Shown here one piece after another: positions 25,964 to 34,355 of a DNA stretch of 64,000 nucleotides. How positions within the stretch are numbered: the stretch's first letter is position 1; each line of letters begins with the position of its first letter. Source of the DNA: Vicinamibacteria bacterium (GTDB lineage: Bacteria > Acidobacteriota > Vicinamibacteria > Fen-336); contig JAMQGV010000007.1 of assembly GCA_025994075.1 (NCBI GenBank), forward strand, positions 62,001 to 126,000, in the 5' to 3' direction. The notes beneath the pieces are model-generated. The model worked only from the letters and a program-made list of their open reading frames with translations, did not search any database and had not been told where the DNA came from. The position numbers and the translations under genes are program-made.

Positions 25964-27354
25964 GCGACCTGGAACCCGAAGACGCCGACGCGGTGCGCGC
26001 CCGAAAGGCGCTCGAGGCCGCGGCCCGCGTCGAAGCGCCGCCTGGCCTGCTGCCGGCGGTGATGCAACAGATCCGCAGCGTCCAACCTTCTGGTCGGGCG
26101 CGTGTACTTCAGTTCAACGACCCCAGTCGCAAGACCAGTATTCACGGAGGCAGCATGTCGACCAAGAAGGTGATGGCGGGCGTCGCGGCGGTGGCGGCGA
26201 TCGCCGTGGGCTATTTCGCCGTCAACGGGTTCCCGCCGGCGGACAGCGGCGCCGAGGGCACCATCGGTGCCGCCACCCGCCACCGCGCCCAGCAGATGAG
26301 CGCGTCGGACGTCGTGGTCAGCGACGCCGAGATCCAGAACGTGCTGCAGAGCGACACGTTCCAGAAGATGGTCTCGAACCCCGAGGTCCGCGCGGCCCTC
26401 CAGAACCCGTCGCTGCGCGAGGCGCTCGCCAACCCGGCGCTCTCCGCGGCCCTCAAGAGCCCCGAGCTGTTCGCGGCGCTGCAGAACGCCGAGTTCCGGA
26501 TGGCGCTTCAGAACGCCGAGTTCCGCACGAAGCTGGCCGACCCCGCGTTCTCGGCGGCGCTGCAGGGCGACCTCGACGCGATGCTGCAGAACCCGGCCTT
26601 CGCCGCGGCGCTGCAGAACGCTGAGCTGCGCGCGTACCTGCAGAACCCGGCCCTGTCGGCCGCGCTGCAGAACGCCGAGCTGCTCAGCCGGCTCCAGAAC
26701 GCCGAGTTCCAGGCGGCGCTGCAGAGCCCCGAGCTTCGCGCGGCGCTGAAGGCCCCGAGCTTCGCGGCGGCCCTCAAGAGCCCCGAGCTGCAGGCGGCGC
26801 TGAAGAGCCCCGAGCTCTCGGCCGCGCTGAAGAGCCCCGAGCTGTCGGCGGCGCTGAAGAGCCCCGAGCTGTTCGCCGCCCTGCAGAACCCGGCCTTCGC
26901 GGCCGCCCTGCAGAACGCCGAGCTCCGCATGCAGTTGCAGAACCCGGCCTTCGCGGCCGCGCTGCAGAATGCCGAGCTGCGCGCGCTGCTCGCGAGCCCG
27001 GCCTTCTCGGCGGCGTTGCAGAACGCCGAGCTGCGGGCCTTCCTGCAGAACCCGGCCCTGGCCGCGGCCCTGCAGAACCCGTCGTTCGCCGCCGCGCTGC
27101 AGAACGCCGAGCTGCGCGCGCTGCTTGCCAGCCCGGCCTTCTCGGCCGCGCTGCAGAACGCCGAGTTCCGCAGCAAGCTGATGGACCCCGCGTTCTCGGC
27201 GGCCCTGCAGAACCCGGCCTTCTCGGCGGCGCTCCAGAACCCGGCCTTCTCGGCGGCGCTGCAGAACGCCGAGCTCCGCGCCCAGCTCGCGAACCCGGCC
27301 TTCTCGGCGGCCCTGCGCAGCGCGTCCTTCGCGGCCTCGCTCCGCATCGAGTAG
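25960..27354 (+). CDS. Membrane-anchored protein with 37 tandem 9-residue repeats; candidate anti-sigma factor
   Basis: A 464-residue protein whose GTG start overlaps the sigma-factor stop. Residues 1-65 are a short cytoplasmic segment with helices around ALEAAARVEAPPGLLPAVM. Residues ~70-88 are a single hydrophobic segment (VMAGVAAVAAIAVGYFAV). From residue 129 to 460 there are 37 tandem repeats with consensus L-[QKA]-[NSD]-[PA]-[AE]-[FL]-x-A-A; only one unit is 8 residues long. Each unit has an N-cap (N/S/D), Pro or Ala, often Glu, then hydrophobics, so a chain of short helices is likely. Position and topology suggest an anti-sigma factor with a periplasmic solenoid. No zinc-binding anti-sigma motif is present. 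A second in-frame ATG at 26155 has GGAGG 4 nt upstream. Confidence 0.75.
   Translation: MSDLEPEDADAVRARKALEAAARVEAPPGLLPAVMQQIRSVQPSGRARVLQFNDPSRKTSIHGGSMSTKKVMAGVAAVAAIAVGYFAVNGFPPADSGAEGTIGAATRHRAQQMSASDVVVSDAEIQNVLQSDTFQKMVSNPEVRAALQNPSLREALANPALSAALKSPELFAALQNAEFRMALQNAEFRTKLADPAFSAALQGDLDAMLQNPAFAAALQNAELRAYLQNPALSAALQNAELLSRLQNAEFQAALQSPELRAALKAPSFAAALKSPELQAALKSPELSAALKSPELSAALKSPELFAALQNPAFAAALQNAELRMQLQNPAFAAALQNAELRALLASPAFSAALQNAELRAFLQNPALAAALQNPSFAAALQNAELRALLASPAFSAALQNAEFRSKLMDPAFSAALQNPAFSAALQNPAFSAALQNAELRAQLANPAFSAALRSASFAASLRIE
26344..27351 (+). repeat. Coding tandem repeat, ~27-bp period, 37 units
   Basis: The DNA encodes nine-residue units in constant frame. Blocks such as LKSPELSAA and LQNPAFSAA occur in direct succession. 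A two-unit block ending in LLASPAFSAA recurs (units starting near 26992 and 27127), pointing to higher-order duplication. Synonymous third-base differences between units show that the array is not freshly amplified. The minus strand is also open across most of it, an artefact of repeat and GC bias. Confidence 0.9.
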
Positions 27355-27379
27355 CCGCCGGCCGGCTTATCCCGCACCC

Positions 27380-27412
27380 GGGCCGCGCTCCCACGGGGGC
27401 GCGGCCCTTTTT
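27380..27412 (+). terminator. Intrinsic terminator after the repeat-protein gene
   Basis: A perfect 9-bp stem (GGGCCGCGC at 27380-27388 with GCGCGGCCC at 27399-27407) and a 10-nt loop are followed at once by TTTTT (27408-27412). It closes the prsW - sigma - repeat-protein unit and lies 16 nt before the convergent oxidoreductase stop. Confidence 0.85.
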
Positions 27413-27428
27413 CGTCAGGGCTGCCGGT

Positions 27429-28400
27429 CTACTTCCCGGCGAAGAACGGGTGGCCCAGGCCGTCGGCGGACGTCACCGCGGTGTTCCGGATCCGGTGGGT
27501 CAGCTCGACCGACGGCCGCGCCTCGCGAATGCCGAAGCCCTCGCCCGCCAGGATCTTCTCGTAGACCCGCGTGTGCAGGTCGGTGAAGCCCTCCGAGAAC
27601 TCCACCTCGTGGCCGTCGATCCCGATGTGGCGGTACGTCGTGCGCCCGGCCTCGCGGGCCGCGGCGGGCAGGTCCGTGCGGTCCACGGAGAGGAACCAGC
27701 GCACGCGGGCCCGCTCCAGCTCGATGAACCCGCTCATGCGCCGCGGGTCGGCGAGGTGGACGCGGGTGCCCACGGGAGGCCCGAACAGCCAGATCAGCAG
27801 GTCGAAGAAGTGGATGCCGATGTTGGTCGCGATGCCGCCGGACTTGTCGGCCTGGCCCTTCCACGACACGTGGTACCAGTTGCCGCGGCTCGTGACGTAG
27901 CTGAGCACGACGTCGTGGACGCGGCCCGCGAGCTCGGCGTCGATCTTCGCCTTGAGCTTGATCAGCTCCGGGTGCACGCGGAGCTGGAGCACGGTGTAGA
28001 CCCGGCGGTGGGTCTCGTGCTCGATCTCCTCGAGCGCGTCGAGGTTCCACGGGTTGATCACCAGCGGCTTCTCGCAGATCGCGTCGGCGCCCACCCGCAG
28101 GGCCAGCCGGCAGTGCGAGTCGTGCAGGTGGTTGGGCGAGCAGATCGACACGTAGTTGACGTGCTCGTCGGAGTGCAGGCGGCGCAGCTTCTCCAGGTGG
28201 CGGTCGAAGCGCTCGATCTCGGTGAAGAACTTGACGTCGAACGAGTACTGGTCCAGCACGCCGACCGAGTCCTTCGGGTCGATCGCGGCGACGACCCGGT
28301 TCCCGGTGTCGCGGATCGCCTTCAGGTGCCGGGGCGCGATGTAGCCCCCGGCGCCGATCAGGGCGAAGTTCTGGACGACCTTCCTGCTCTGCGCTTCCAT
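27429..28400 (-). CDS. Gfo/Idh/MocA oxidoreductase, WlbA/WbpB-like
   Basis: The 323-residue protein has a Rossmann start FALIGAGGYIAPRHLKAI, DSVGVLDQYS, FFTEIERFDRHLEKLR, SICSPNHLHDSHCRLAL, the EKPL motif (CEKPLVINPWNLDAL) and GIHFFDLLIWLFGP. These match WlbA/WbpB, which oxidises C3 of UDP-N-acetylglucosaminuronic acid on the way to 2,3-diacetamido-uronic acids. Partner genes (aminotransferase, acetyltransferase, epimerase) are not adjacent. Substrate is inferred from similarity. The ATG at 28400 is preceded by TATCCT ending 9 nt upstream, with no Shine-Dalgarno. It is divergent from the CadC-like gene across 267 nt. Confidence 0.88.
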   Translation of the reverse strand: MEAQSRKVVQNFALIGAGGYIAPRHLKAIRDTGNRVVAAIDPKDSVGVLDQYSFDVKFFTEIERFDRHLEKLRRLHSDEHVNYVSICSPNHLHDSHCRLALRVGADAICEKPLVINPWNLDALEEIEHETHRRVYTVLQLRVHPELIKLKAKIDAELAGRVHDVVLSYVTSRGNWYHVSWKGQADKSGGIATNIGIHFFDLLIWLFGPPVGTRVHLADPRRMSGFIELERARVRWFLSVDRTDLPAAAREAGRTTYRHIGIDGHEVEFSEGFTDLHTRVYEKILAGEGFGIREARPSVELTHRIRNTAVTSADGLGHPFFAGK

Positions 28401-28667
28401 GGCCGCCCGAGGATACCGTGTTGAACGCTCGTCAAACCTTGTGACCCGGAGAGTCGTACGCGGACCCTTCTTCTCCAACGTTTCGTAGTGAGAATTTGTG
28501 GAGGCCCGCGGTCCGCGTCGGCAGCGTCGGGTCGTGGCGCGCGCGGCCCGTGGCCTCGGGAGCGCCGCCCGGTCTTCCGACTCCGTATCTGGCACGCCGT
28601 TCGCTACGTCTCCTCCCTCACACGGGCACAGTAGACGAGCCCTTGAACGGCGAGGGAAATTCCGACG

Positions 28668-30824
28668 ATGAGCGCGGAGCCGCACGCGAGACTGCCGAAG
28701 CCCCCCGAGCCTCGCGTCCAGGGGCTGCGCTTCGGTCCCTTCGAGATGGACCTCTCGAGCGGCGAGCTGTTCCAGAACGGTAGCCGCGTCAAGCTGCAGC
28801 TCCAGCCGTTCCGCGTCCTCGCCCTGCTCGCGCGCCACCCGGGCCAGTTGCTGACCCGCGAGGAGATCCAGCGCGAGATCTGGCCCGACGGCACCTTCGT
28901 CGACTTCGAGCAGGCTCTCAACTTCTGCATCCGCCAGATCCGCTCGGCGCTGGGCGACCAGGCTGCGACGCCGCGCTACATCGAGACGCTGCCGCGCCGC
29001 GGCTATCGCTTCATCGGCCTCGTCGAGCCCGTCGCGCCGCCGTCGCTCGCCCGCATCACGCCGCCGCTCGGCCTGCCGGTCGCCGTCGTCGCGCCGGCCG
29101 ACGACGGCGTCGAGCCCGAGCCGTCTCCGGAGCCCGCCCCGACGCCGGCGCCTGCCTCCGCGGTGGCGCCCGCGCCCCGCGCGCGGCTGCGCGTCGCGCT
29201 GCTCGTCCTCGCGGGCGCGGTGCTCGGCGCGCTGGCGGCGGCGCTGGCGCTCGGCCGCAGCCCGGCGCCGCTGAACGTCCCGGTCTACCAGCGCGTCACC
29301 TTCGGCCGCGGCGCCACGGCGCTCGCCCGCTTCGGCCCCGACGGCCAGGTGCTCTACACCGCGGCCTGGGAAGGCGGCCCGATGCGCGTCTACGCGGTGC
29401 GCCCCGACGCGCTCGATCCGCGCCCGCTCGAGCTGCCCGGGCTGTTCGTGGTCGGCACTAGCCCGCGCGGCGAGGTGGCGCTGCTCGGCCCCGGCGGCCT
29501 GCTGCAGCGCGTGCCGCTCGCGGGCGGTCCGGCCAAGCCCGTGCTCGAGCGCGTGCGCTCCGCGGACTGGGCGCTGGACGGCGGCGAGTTCGCGATCGCG
29601 CGCTCGCTCGGCGACGAGCACGCGATCGAGTTCCCGATCGGCACCCGGCTCACCACCGCGTTCCAGCCGACGCACCTGCGCATCTCGCCCGACCAGACGA
29701 AGGTCGCCTTCCTCGAGCACCCGCAGCGCGGCGACGACCGCGGCGACGTCGTCGTCGTCGACCGCGCGGGGAATCGCCGCGTGCTCTCCGGCACCTGGGC
29801 CAGCGTCGAAGGCCTCGCCTGGACGCCCGACTCGAAGGAGGTCTGGTTCACCGCCGCGGAGGTCGGCGGCGACTCCGCGCTGCGCGCGGTCACCCTCGAC
29901 GGCGAGACGCGGATGGTCGCCCCGGCCCTGGGCCGCCTCGTGCTGCGGGACATCGCCCCCGACGGCCGCGTGCTGCTGGCGCGTTCGGTGCTGCGCCTCG
30001 AGATGCGCTTCGTCGGCGCAGACGGCGTCGAGCGCGACCTGTCGTGGCTCGACATGTCGCGCGTCACCGCGCTCTCGCCCGACGGCCGCGCGCTGCTCTT
30101 CCTCGAGAGCGGCGAAGGCGGCGGGCCCGACTACGCGATCTACCTGCGCGGCACCGACGGCGCGCTGCCCGTGCGCGTCGGCCCGGGGCGGCCGATGGGC
30201 CTCTCGCCCGACGGCCGCCACGTGCTCGCGATCCCGCTGCGCACGCCGGATCGCCTCGACCTGCTGCCGGTCGGCGCCGGCGAGCCCGTCGCCCTTCGCG
30301 ACGCGGGCGTGCTCGAGTACGAGTGGGCGGGTTTCGTCGGGGACGGCCGCAGGGTCGCGTTCGCCGGGCGCACGGCCGCCGGGCGCCGCGTCTACGTGCG
30401 GGATCTCGCCGGCACCACGCCCGCTCGTGCGATCACGCCGGTGGGCGTGACGCCTGCGACCAGCAACCCGCTGTCGCCGGACGGCCGCTTCGTGGTCGGC
30501 GCCTGTGAGCCCGGCAAGCCGGCGCTCTGTCTCTACCCGGTCGACGGCGCGAGCGCGCCGCGCCCGGTGCCCGACTTCGAGGGCGCCGTGATCGGCTGGG
30601 CGGGGAACGACGCGCTGTTCGTCACCCGCGGCGGGCTCCCGCTCGAGCTCGAGCGTCTCGACCTCGCGACGGGCCGGCGCACTCCGTTCCGCACGCTGAG
30701 CCCGGCCGAGCGCTCGGGCGTGCTGCGATTCAACAGCGTGGTCGTCACCCCAGACGGCGGCCACCTCGCGTACAGCTACGCCCGCCAGCTCTCCGACCTC
30801 TACGTCGTGAAGGGGCTCCGCTAA
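28668..30824 (+). CDS. CadC-like winged-helix protein with membrane segment and TolB-like propeller
   Basis: A 718-residue protein. Residues ~20-118 are an OmpR/CadC-type winged helix (LRFGPFEMDLSSGEL, LLTREEIQREIWPDGTFVDF, ALNFCIRQIRSALGD, YIETLPRRGYRFIG). A Pro/Glu/Ala-rich linker (~128-172), one membrane helix (~174-196) and a six- or seven-bladed propeller with repeated LSPDGR blades (LRISPDQTKVAF, TALSPDGRALLF, MGLSPDGRHVLA, NPLSPDGRFVVG) follow. It should sense a periplasmic ligand and bind DNA while membrane-anchored. This fusion is common in Acidobacteriota. No receiver domain is present. The 267-nt spacer before it shows no clear promoter to me. Confidence 0.9.
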   Translation: MSAEPHARLPKPPEPRVQGLRFGPFEMDLSSGELFQNGSRVKLQLQPFRVLALLARHPGQLLTREEIQREIWPDGTFVDFEQALNFCIRQIRSALGDQAATPRYIETLPRRGYRFIGLVEPVAPPSLARITPPLGLPVAVVAPADDGVEPEPSPEPAPTPAPASAVAPAPRARLRVALLVLAGAVLGALAAALALGRSPAPLNVPVYQRVTFGRGATALARFGPDGQVLYTAAWEGGPMRVYAVRPDALDPRPLELPGLFVVGTSPRGEVALLGPGGLLQRVPLAGGPAKPVLERVRSADWALDGGEFAIARSLGDEHAIEFPIGTRLTTAFQPTHLRISPDQTKVAFLEHPQRGDDRGDVVVVDRAGNRRVLSGTWASVEGLAWTPDSKEVWFTAAEVGGDSALRAVTLDGETRMVAPALGRLVLRDIAPDGRVLLARSVLRLEMRFVGADGVERDLSWLDMSRVTALSPDGRALLFLESGEGGGPDYAIYLRGTDGALPVRVGPGRPMGLSPDGRHVLAIPLRTPDRLDLLPVGAGEPVALRDAGVLEYEWAGFVGDGRRVAFAGRTAAGRRVYVRDLAGTTPARAITPVGVTPATSNPLSPDGRFVVGACEPGKPALCLYPVDGASAPRPVPDFEGAVIGWAGNDALFVTRGGLPLELERLDLATGRRTPFRTLSPAERSGVLRFNSVVVTPDGGHLAYSYARQLSDLYVVKGLR

Positions 30825-31150
30825 ATCCTTCCGCGGCAGCGGACTCAGCCGCCGCTCAGACCCATCTCAGCCGCGGCCGCTGGCGCGGGGCACCGCCGCG
30901 GCCGATGTTCCCGAGTGACTTCGGCGGGCGGACCCGCACACGCGCGGGGCATCGCCATCCCGATCCCAGGAGGACGGGTCTGGCGCAGGGCCTGAACGGC
31001 CCTTCCCGCTGCCGACGTGAACGTCCCCCCGCGCCCCACCGGGCGACACGGGCCGAGGACGCGGCGCACCCCGCGGGGTGTGCCCGAGACCGGAGCGCCA
31101 CAGGTCCGCTCCGCTCGCAGACGTCTTTCAAGAATCGGAGTCCTCTCCAC
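30825..31150. other. Intergenic region upstream of TonB receptor 1
   Basis: This 326-nt gap has no convincing gene. It holds GC-rich repeats, including a near-perfect hairpin (arms 31063-31072 and 31075-31084, one G-T wobble). That hairpin could end transcription from the CadC-like gene or fold in the receptor leader. Its only reading frames are shadow frames. Confidence 0.5.
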
Positions 31151-34060
31151 ATGAAGAGCTCGAACCGCCTGCGGCGGCTCGTGGCGGTGGCCCTCGCCAT
31201 CGTCGCCGGCTTCGCCGCGCCGTCCGCCTTCGCCCAGGGCACGCAGTCCGCGACCCTCAGCGGCATCGCCTCCTCGCAGGACGGCCAGCCGCTGCCCGGC
31301 GTCACCGTCACCATCTCCTCGCCTTCGCTGCAGGGCGAGCGCACCGCCGTCACCGACGCCAACGGCAACTACATCTTCCGCGGCCTGCCGAACGGCCGCT
31401 ACAAGGTCGCCTTCACCCTGTCCGGCTTCGCCACCATCGAGCGCCAGCAGAACCTGGTCCTCGGCGACGCGATCAGCGTCAACGCGACGATGAGCGTGCA
31501 GAGCGTCGAGGAGACGGTCACGGTCACCGCGGAGGCCCCCTCGGTGCTGAACACCACGACCGTCGGCGCCAACTACAAGGGCGAGCAGATCGACAAGCTG
31601 GCGATGAACCGCAACCTGGCGGCGATCGCCGAGTTCGCGCCCGGCCTCACCGACAACACCCCGAACGCGGGCCAGGTCACGATCGCCGGCGCCTTCGCCT
31701 TCGACAACGTGTTCCTGCTCAACGGCGTCGACATCAATGACAACCTGTTCGGCACCGCCAACAACCTGTTCATCGAGGACGCGATCGAGGAGACCCAGGT
31801 GCTGACGTCCGGCATCTCGGCCGAGTTCGGCCGGTTCTCGGGCGGCGTCATCAACGCCGTCACCAAGCGCGGCGGCAACACCTTCACCGGCAGCCTGCGC
31901 CTCGACGCCACCAACCCGAAGTGGACCGACGAGACCCCGCGCCAGAAGGAGCTCGGCCAGCAGCAGGCCGACTCGTTCAACAAGGTCTGGCAGGCCACGC
32001 TCGGCGGCCCGATCGTCAAGGACAAGCTCTGGTTCTTCGCGGCCGGCCGCAAGCAGAACGCGACCACGACCCAGACCCTGGCCGTGACCGGCATCCAGTT
32101 CGACCAGGTCGTCGACAACCCGCGCTACGAGGTCAAGCTGACCGGCTCGATCAACCCCAACCACACGATCACCGCCAGCTACGCCGACAACGAGACCGAG
32201 CAGACCAACGCCTCCTTCGGCTTCTCGATCGACCCGCGCGTGGTCGGCACCCGCCAGCTCCCGAACACGCTGATGGTCGCCAACTACAACGGCGTGCTCT
32301 CGCCCAGCCTGTTCTTCGAGGCCCAGTACTCGGAGAAGACCTTCGGCTTCCGCAACACCGGCGGCACCTCGCTGAACATCGTCGACTCGCCGTTCCTGGC
32401 CCGCGGCTTCGCCGGCATCCCGGCCAACAGCCACTACAACGCCCGCTACTTCGACTCGACCGACCCCGAGGACCGCAACAACCGCCAGATCACGGCGGCG
32501 CTGTCGTACTTCCTGTCGACCCCGAGCTTCGGCCGCCACGACATCAAGGCCGGCTTCGAGCGCTTCACCTCCACCCGCACGGGCGGCAACAGCCAGACCT
32601 CGACGGGCTGGGTGTTCCTGGTCGACCCGCTGCTGTCCGGCGGCAACGTGAGCACCGACTCGCAGGGCCGGATCGTCCCGAACTTCGTGCCCAACCAGAG
32701 CCGCATCCAGCAGTGGCTGCCGCTGCGGGGCGCCACGATCGACATCAACACCCTGTCGCTGTACGTCAACGACCGCTGGAACCTGAACGACCGCTGGAGC
32801 TTCAACCTCGGCTTCCGCTACGAGCAGGTGAAGAGCGAGGCGACCAACGTGCAGGCGGGCGCCGACACCAGCGCGCTGGTGCCGCGCCTCGGCGCGACGT
32901 GGGACATCAACGGTGACGGCAAGCACAAGCTGTTCGCGACCTACGCGGTCTACGCCGGCCGCGCGGCGGAGACCCAGTTCGCGGGCAACACCAACGTCGG
33001 CAACCCCTCGTCGCTGACCTGGGAGTACACGGGCCCGGCCGGCTCGGGCATGGACTTCGCGGCGGGCTTCAACCCGGCGAACTACTCGCGGCTGATCAAC
33101 GGCAACTTCCCGACCGCCAACGTGATCTTCGCGGACGACCTGCAGACCCCCCGCACCCGCGAGTGGACGCTGCAGTACGGCGTGCGCCTCGGCAGCAAGG
33201 GCGAGGTGAAGGCCATCTTCACCGACCGCAAGGCCTCCGACTTCCTCGAGAACTTCGTCGACGACCCGACGGCCGCGGGCAAGACGCTCGTCACCTACGA
33301 GGGCCGCACCATCGGCAACCTGGACAACGTCTACATCCGGAACCTGGACGGCGGCAAGCGCGAGTACCAGGGCATCCAGCTCCAGGCCAACTACCGCCTG
33401 ACCGACCGCTGGAACCTGGCCGGCCACTACACCCACCAGCTCAAGAACGACGGCAACATCGAGGGCGAGGCGGCCAACCAGCCCGGCGTCTACTCGGCGG
33501 TGCTCGGCAACTACCCCGAGATCGTCGCCCAGGAGCGCGGCAACCCCGACGGGCGCCTGAACGACTTCCAGGCCCACAAGGTCCGCCTGTGGACCAACTA
33601 CGACCTCGACCTCGGCCGCGCCGGCAACGTCTCGCTCGGCGCGACGTATCGCTGGAACTCGCCGCTGACCTTCAGCTACCAGGCGACCGTCGCCACCTCG
33701 GCGATCCAGCGCGGCCGCAACCCCGGCTACGGCCAGGTGCCGACCAGCCAGGCGCTGTTCTTCGGTGAGCGCGGCGCCGGCGAGTTCGAGGCCAGCCACC
33801 TGTTCGACCTCGCGCTCAACTACGAGATCCCCGTGGTCGGCAAGGTGCGTCCCTACTTCAAGGCGGAGCTGCGCAACGCGTTCAACTCCACCCCGCTGAT
33901 CGGCTTCGACACCACGATCCTGCCGATCACCACGTCGGCCCTCGACGCCGACGGCCTGCCGACGACGTTCAACCGCGGTCCCAACTTCGGGAAGGGCCTG
34001 ACCAACGCCCACTTCCCGATCCCGCGCACGTTCCAGTTCTCGGCCGGCTTCCGCTTCTAG
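31151..34060 (+). CDS. Oar-type TonB-dependent outer-membrane receptor 1
   Basis: A 969-residue protein with a signal peptide (cleaved near SAFAQG), a carboxypeptidase-regulatory-like domain (~33-110; LSGIASSQDGQPLPGVTVTI, YIFRGLPNGRYKVAFTLSGF), a plug region (EETVTVTAEAPSV, VFLLNGVDINDN, ISAEFGRFSGGVINAVTKRG) and a long beta-barrel ending in FQFSAGFRF with terminal Phe. Oar-like receptors import or display ligands at the outer membrane; the substrate is unknown. ATG at 31151 gives the signal peptide; a GGAG lies about 10 nt upstream. A strong hairpin follows the stop. The neighbouring CadC-like gene could be its regulator. Confidence 0.93.
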   Translation: MKSSNRLRRLVAVALAIVAGFAAPSAFAQGTQSATLSGIASSQDGQPLPGVTVTISSPSLQGERTAVTDANGNYIFRGLPNGRYKVAFTLSGFATIERQQNLVLGDAISVNATMSVQSVEETVTVTAEAPSVLNTTTVGANYKGEQIDKLAMNRNLAAIAEFAPGLTDNTPNAGQVTIAGAFAFDNVFLLNGVDINDNLFGTANNLFIEDAIEETQVLTSGISAEFGRFSGGVINAVTKRGGNTFTGSLRLDATNPKWTDETPRQKELGQQQADSFNKVWQATLGGPIVKDKLWFFAAGRKQNATTTQTLAVTGIQFDQVVDNPRYEVKLTGSINPNHTITASYADNETEQTNASFGFSIDPRVVGTRQLPNTLMVANYNGVLSPSLFFEAQYSEKTFGFRNTGGTSLNIVDSPFLARGFAGIPANSHYNARYFDSTDPEDRNNRQITAALSYFLSTPSFGRHDIKAGFERFTSTRTGGNSQTSTGWVFLVDPLLSGGNVSTDSQGRIVPNFVPNQSRIQQWLPLRGATIDINTLSLYVNDRWNLNDRWSFNLGFRYEQVKSEATNVQAGADTSALVPRLGATWDINGDGKHKLFATYAVYAGRAAETQFAGNTNVGNPSSLTWEYTGPAGSGMDFAAGFNPANYSRLINGNFPTANVIFADDLQTPRTREWTLQYGVRLGSKGEVKAIFTDRKASDFLENFVDDPTAAGKTLVTYEGRTIGNLDNVYIRNLDGGKREYQGIQLQANYRLTDRWNLAGHYTHQLKNDGNIEGEAANQPGVYSAVLGNYPEIVAQERGNPDGRLNDFQAHKVRLWTNYDLDLGRAGNVSLGATYRWNSPLTFSYQATVATSAIQRGRNPGYGQVPTSQALFFGERGAGEFEASHLFDLALNYEIPVVGKVRPYFKAELRNAFNSTPLIGFDTTILPITTSALDADGLPTTFNRGPNFGKGLTNAHFPIPRTFQFSAGFRF

Positions 34061-34069
34061 CTGACCCGG

Positions 34070-34104
34070 GGCGCCTCGGCGGCCGAACAGCCCGCCGGGG
34101 CGCC
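34070..34104 (+). terminator. Hairpin terminator after TonB receptor 1
   Basis: A 13-bp stem with one G-T wobble (34070-34082 with 34092-34104) and a 9-nt loop starts 9 nt after the stop, followed by a weak T-containing tail. The remaining spacer to 34355 shows no gene; its last part holds TATCCT (34341-34346), a -10 candidate for the next gene. Confidence 0.65.
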
Positions 34105-34355
34105 CTACTTTCTGCTGGAAAGCCTCTGTCGGCCGGCGAACCGCTAGCGTGCCCGGCGCGACCTCCGAGGCACGGCGTTCTGACACATCACTCGCGTCAC
34201 GGTTCGAAGTGCCTCGTTGACGGCCTGGGAGTCCGTAAAGACCTCCCCGGACAGCCGAGATCCGGTTCCGGCGATCCGGTGGGGGCAGTCCCTAACTCGG
34301 TCCGGAGCGAGTTGCGCCTCGATAAGACCGGGTCGCTTGCTATCCTGTCCGAACC

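Noticed and set aside
26344..27351. Regular ~27-bp repeats that could suggest a CRISPR array or minisatellite
   Set aside because: Units are contiguous without unique spacers, stay in one reading frame and encode a consistent nine-residue motif.
26508..27377. Long open minus-strand frame opposite the repeat gene
   Set aside because: It only mirrors the repeat and GC bias; the plus frame is coupled to the sigma gene, has a signal/anchor and ends at a terminator.
31063..31084. Hairpin in the 30825-31150 spacer as a riboswitch
   Set aside because: It is a simple GC-rich near-palindrome with a 2-nt centre and no aptamer-like architecture.
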